From contig CAYRRM010000044.1 of the NCBI GenBank assembly GCA_964426675.1, forward strand, positions 1-17,411: DNA of 17,411 nucleotides, written 5' to 3'. This document shows positions 16,251 to 17,411 of this stretch, in pieces. The notes beneath the pieces were generated by a model, which ran no database searches, was not told the origin of the DNA, and saw only the letters and a program-made list of their open reading frames with translations. How positions within the stretch are numbered: the first letter of the stretch is position 1; the number at the start of each line of letters is the position of its first letter. Made by a program: the position numbers and the translations under genes. This stretch comes from DYMC01 sp035406705. Lineage in GTDB: Bacteria; Verrucomicrobiota; Lentisphaeria; Victivallales; GWF2-50-93.

Positions 16251-16269
16251 AAAAAAAGTATTTAAATTT

Positions 16270-17109
16270 GTGAAATTAAAAAAAATAGTCTCTTCTATGA
16301 ATGAGAGTATTATAGAAAGTATCGGTGTAGGTTTTAGACATGATGAGAAGTTTATAATTGACAGACCTGATGGTTTGGAAAGTTATTTATTTTTGCATTT
16401 TCTGTCTGATGTTGAGATCTGTACAGAAAAAGGTATAGAGATTGCTAAACCTGGAGATTGTATTATTTATTCTCCACGGACTCCTCAAAAATATTACGGA
16501 AAGAAATGTGGCTTAATTAATGATTGGTTTCACGCAAAATCATATTTATTTTCTTCTATATTGAATGAAATAAATTTACCTGTTAACGTTATTTTGAATT
16601 CTTTAAGAAGTGATTTTATAACCCCTATGATGATAAATATTTCTCAAGAAATTTTTCATAAGAAACTGTTTTATCAAGATGTTGTATATTTATTGACAAA
16701 ACAGTTAATGATAGAATTAAAGAGGCAACTTCTCGAAACACAAAGTTTAAAACTCACTCCGAGAAAAATAGAGCTTTTGAATAAATTCAGGGAATTGAGA
16801 TTTACTATCAGTCAAAATATTTGTAGAAATTGGACGGTTTCTAAAATGTCTGAACAAATTAATCTTAGTCCCTCGCGTTTTGCTGTTATATACAAAGAAT
16901 TTTTCCATATTAGTCCAATTGAAGATGTTCTGAGCATAAGGTTAAATAGAGCAAAGGTCTTATTGAAAAATTACTCTCTTAACACTTCAGATGTATGTTA
17001 CCAATCAGGATTTAAAAATCTTAATTATTTTTGTCGTATTTTTAAACGTAAATTTGGGGTTTCTCCTGGTAAATATAGGGTATTAAGTGATTCTCTTCTT
17101 AACACATAG
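16270..17109 (+). CDS. AraC-family transcriptional regulator
   Basis: The 279-residue reading starts at GTG 16270; an in-frame ATG at 16297 (nine codons shorter) is equally possible, since neither has a clear Shine-Dalgarno and the candidate TATAAT ends only 19 nt before the GTG. Residues ~25-110 look like the cupin-type sugar-sensing domain (IAKPGDCIIYSPRTPQKYYG, NDWFHA). Residues ~175-275 form the double helix-turn-helix (TVSKMSEQINLSPSRFAVIYKEFF, then DVCYQSGFKNLNYFCRIFKRKFGVSPGKYR, the family signature). It is divergent from, and 249 nt away from, the GH51-GH51-araA operon, the classic position of a local activator. An arabinose or arabino-oligosaccharide effector is inference. The overall length fits the family. 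Confidence 0.93.
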   Translation: MKLKKIVSSMNESIIESIGVGFRHDEKFIIDRPDGLESYLFLHFLSDVEICTEKGIEIAKPGDCIIYSPRTPQKYYGKKCGLINDWFHAKSYLFSSILNEINLPVNVILNSLRSDFITPMMINISQEIFHKKLFYQDVVYLLTKQLMIELKRQLLETQSLKLTPRKIELLNKFRELRFTISQNICRNWTVSKMSEQINLSPSRFAVIYKEFFHISPIEDVLSIRLNRAKVLLKNYSLNTSDVCYQSGFKNLNYFCRIFKRKFGVSPGKYRVLSDSLLNT

Positions 17110-17147
17110 AATATTCTCTTTCCAAGAAAACTTGATTCATTATTAAG

Positions 17148-17183
17148 TTAATCTGCATTGATAAAGATTAATTCTTTTTTTTC
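17148..17183 (+). terminator. Likely rho-independent terminator of the AraC-type gene
   Basis: TTAATCT (17148-17154) pairs with AGATTAA (17165-17171) across a 10-nt loop; a G-U and an A-U pair can extend the stem to nine. A T-rich run with eight consecutive T follows. It lies 38 nt after the stop codon. The stem is AT-rich and therefore weak. Confidence 0.5.
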
Positions 17184-17411
17184 TTTAGATTTTTCTATAA
17201 TCCTATACGGCACAGTTGGAGTTGCTACTATATCATAATAGCATTATAATAAATGAGATATAGAAAATAATGTGCTTACCAAATTGCCTGGACTTGAAAT
17301 TTTTCTATCTGAGTAGTTGACTAAAGAAGCCGGATAGGTGTACATACTTGCGTGTCCTTTCAGAAAATTCTACAGCAAAATGCGACATTCTCAACTAACA
17401 TTAGAAAGCAA
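17184..17411. other. Non-coding 3' flank, nothing identified
   Basis: Together with the terminator this makes a 302-nt stretch without a gene. I see no convincing reading frame, RNA gene or mobile-element end. A small imperfect inverted repeat (TGCTA...TAGCA) lies at about 17223-17243. The last ~120 nt are less AT-rich than the rest of the flank and could be the end or leader of a gene beyond the window. Confidence 0.4.

Noticed and set aside
17290..17411. Minus-strand reading (LRMSHFAVEFSERTRK and onward) as a gene or transposase remnant at the right edge
   Set aside because: About 35 codons between stops, no similarity I can name, and no ribosome site; not enough to call a gene or insertion-sequence end.
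1..17411. CRISPR array, tRNA, rRNA, integrase or insertion sequence
   Set aside because: No regularly spaced repeats, tRNA-like T-arm sequence, rRNA segment or recombinase motif was seen on either strand.

Overview
The window is AT-rich (about one-third G+C by eye). It reads as one polysaccharide- and arabinose-use locus of a PVC-superphylum bacterium, most likely Lentisphaerota (Victivallales-like). Three things suggest this: two secreted proteins that begin with the pseudopilin helix FTLIELLVVIAI and carry degenerate H-X9-DG-type C-termini, a LacI-family regulator with an RRPGPK hinge, and large secreted proteins of heparinase II/III type. The taxonomic assignment is inference; no rRNA or other marker gene is present.

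Layout: nine complete genes and one partial gene lie on the minus strand, transcribed from about 16,160 towards position 1. One AraC-type regulator lies divergently on the plus strand (16270-17109). Reading the minus strand in order of transcription, the first block is cytoplasmic: a long GH51 alpha-L-arabinofuranosidase (14095-16020), a standard-length GH51 arabinofuranosidase (12591-14063), L-arabinose isomerase araA (11053-12552) and an 84-residue protein with eight cysteines (10778-11032). A good sigma-70-like promoter (16169-16197) in the divergent gap could drive this block under AraC control.

The second block starts at a promoter with an UP-like A/T tract and an overlapping 24-bp inverted repeat (10717-10740). 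It encodes the LacI regulator (9613-10689), a pseudopilin-like protein (8838-9599), an uncharacterised 788-residue secreted protein (6467-8833), a 1432-residue secreted protein (2102-6400) and a second pseudopilin-like protein (1347-2087). The 1432-residue protein fuses a heparinase II/III-type lyase module to an alpha/beta-hydrolase domain and an Ig-like tail. After a 193-nt gap, a partial gene (1-1153) encodes a free-standing secreted version of that same alpha/beta-hydrolase domain.

Inferred working model: secreted lyase and hydrolase-like proteins, each in tight gene pairing with a pseudopilin-like protein, attack an arabinose-bearing, probably uronate-containing polysaccharide outside the cytoplasm. 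Released arabino-oligosaccharides are imported by a transporter not seen here. The two cytoplasmic GH51 enzymes free L-arabinose and AraA converts it to L-ribulose. Ribulokinase and ribulose-phosphate epimerase genes are not in the window. The most unusual points are the lyase-hydrolase fusion with its stand-alone paralogue, the pilin-enzyme gene pairs, and a 39-bp identical DNA block at the start of two otherwise diverged pilin genes.
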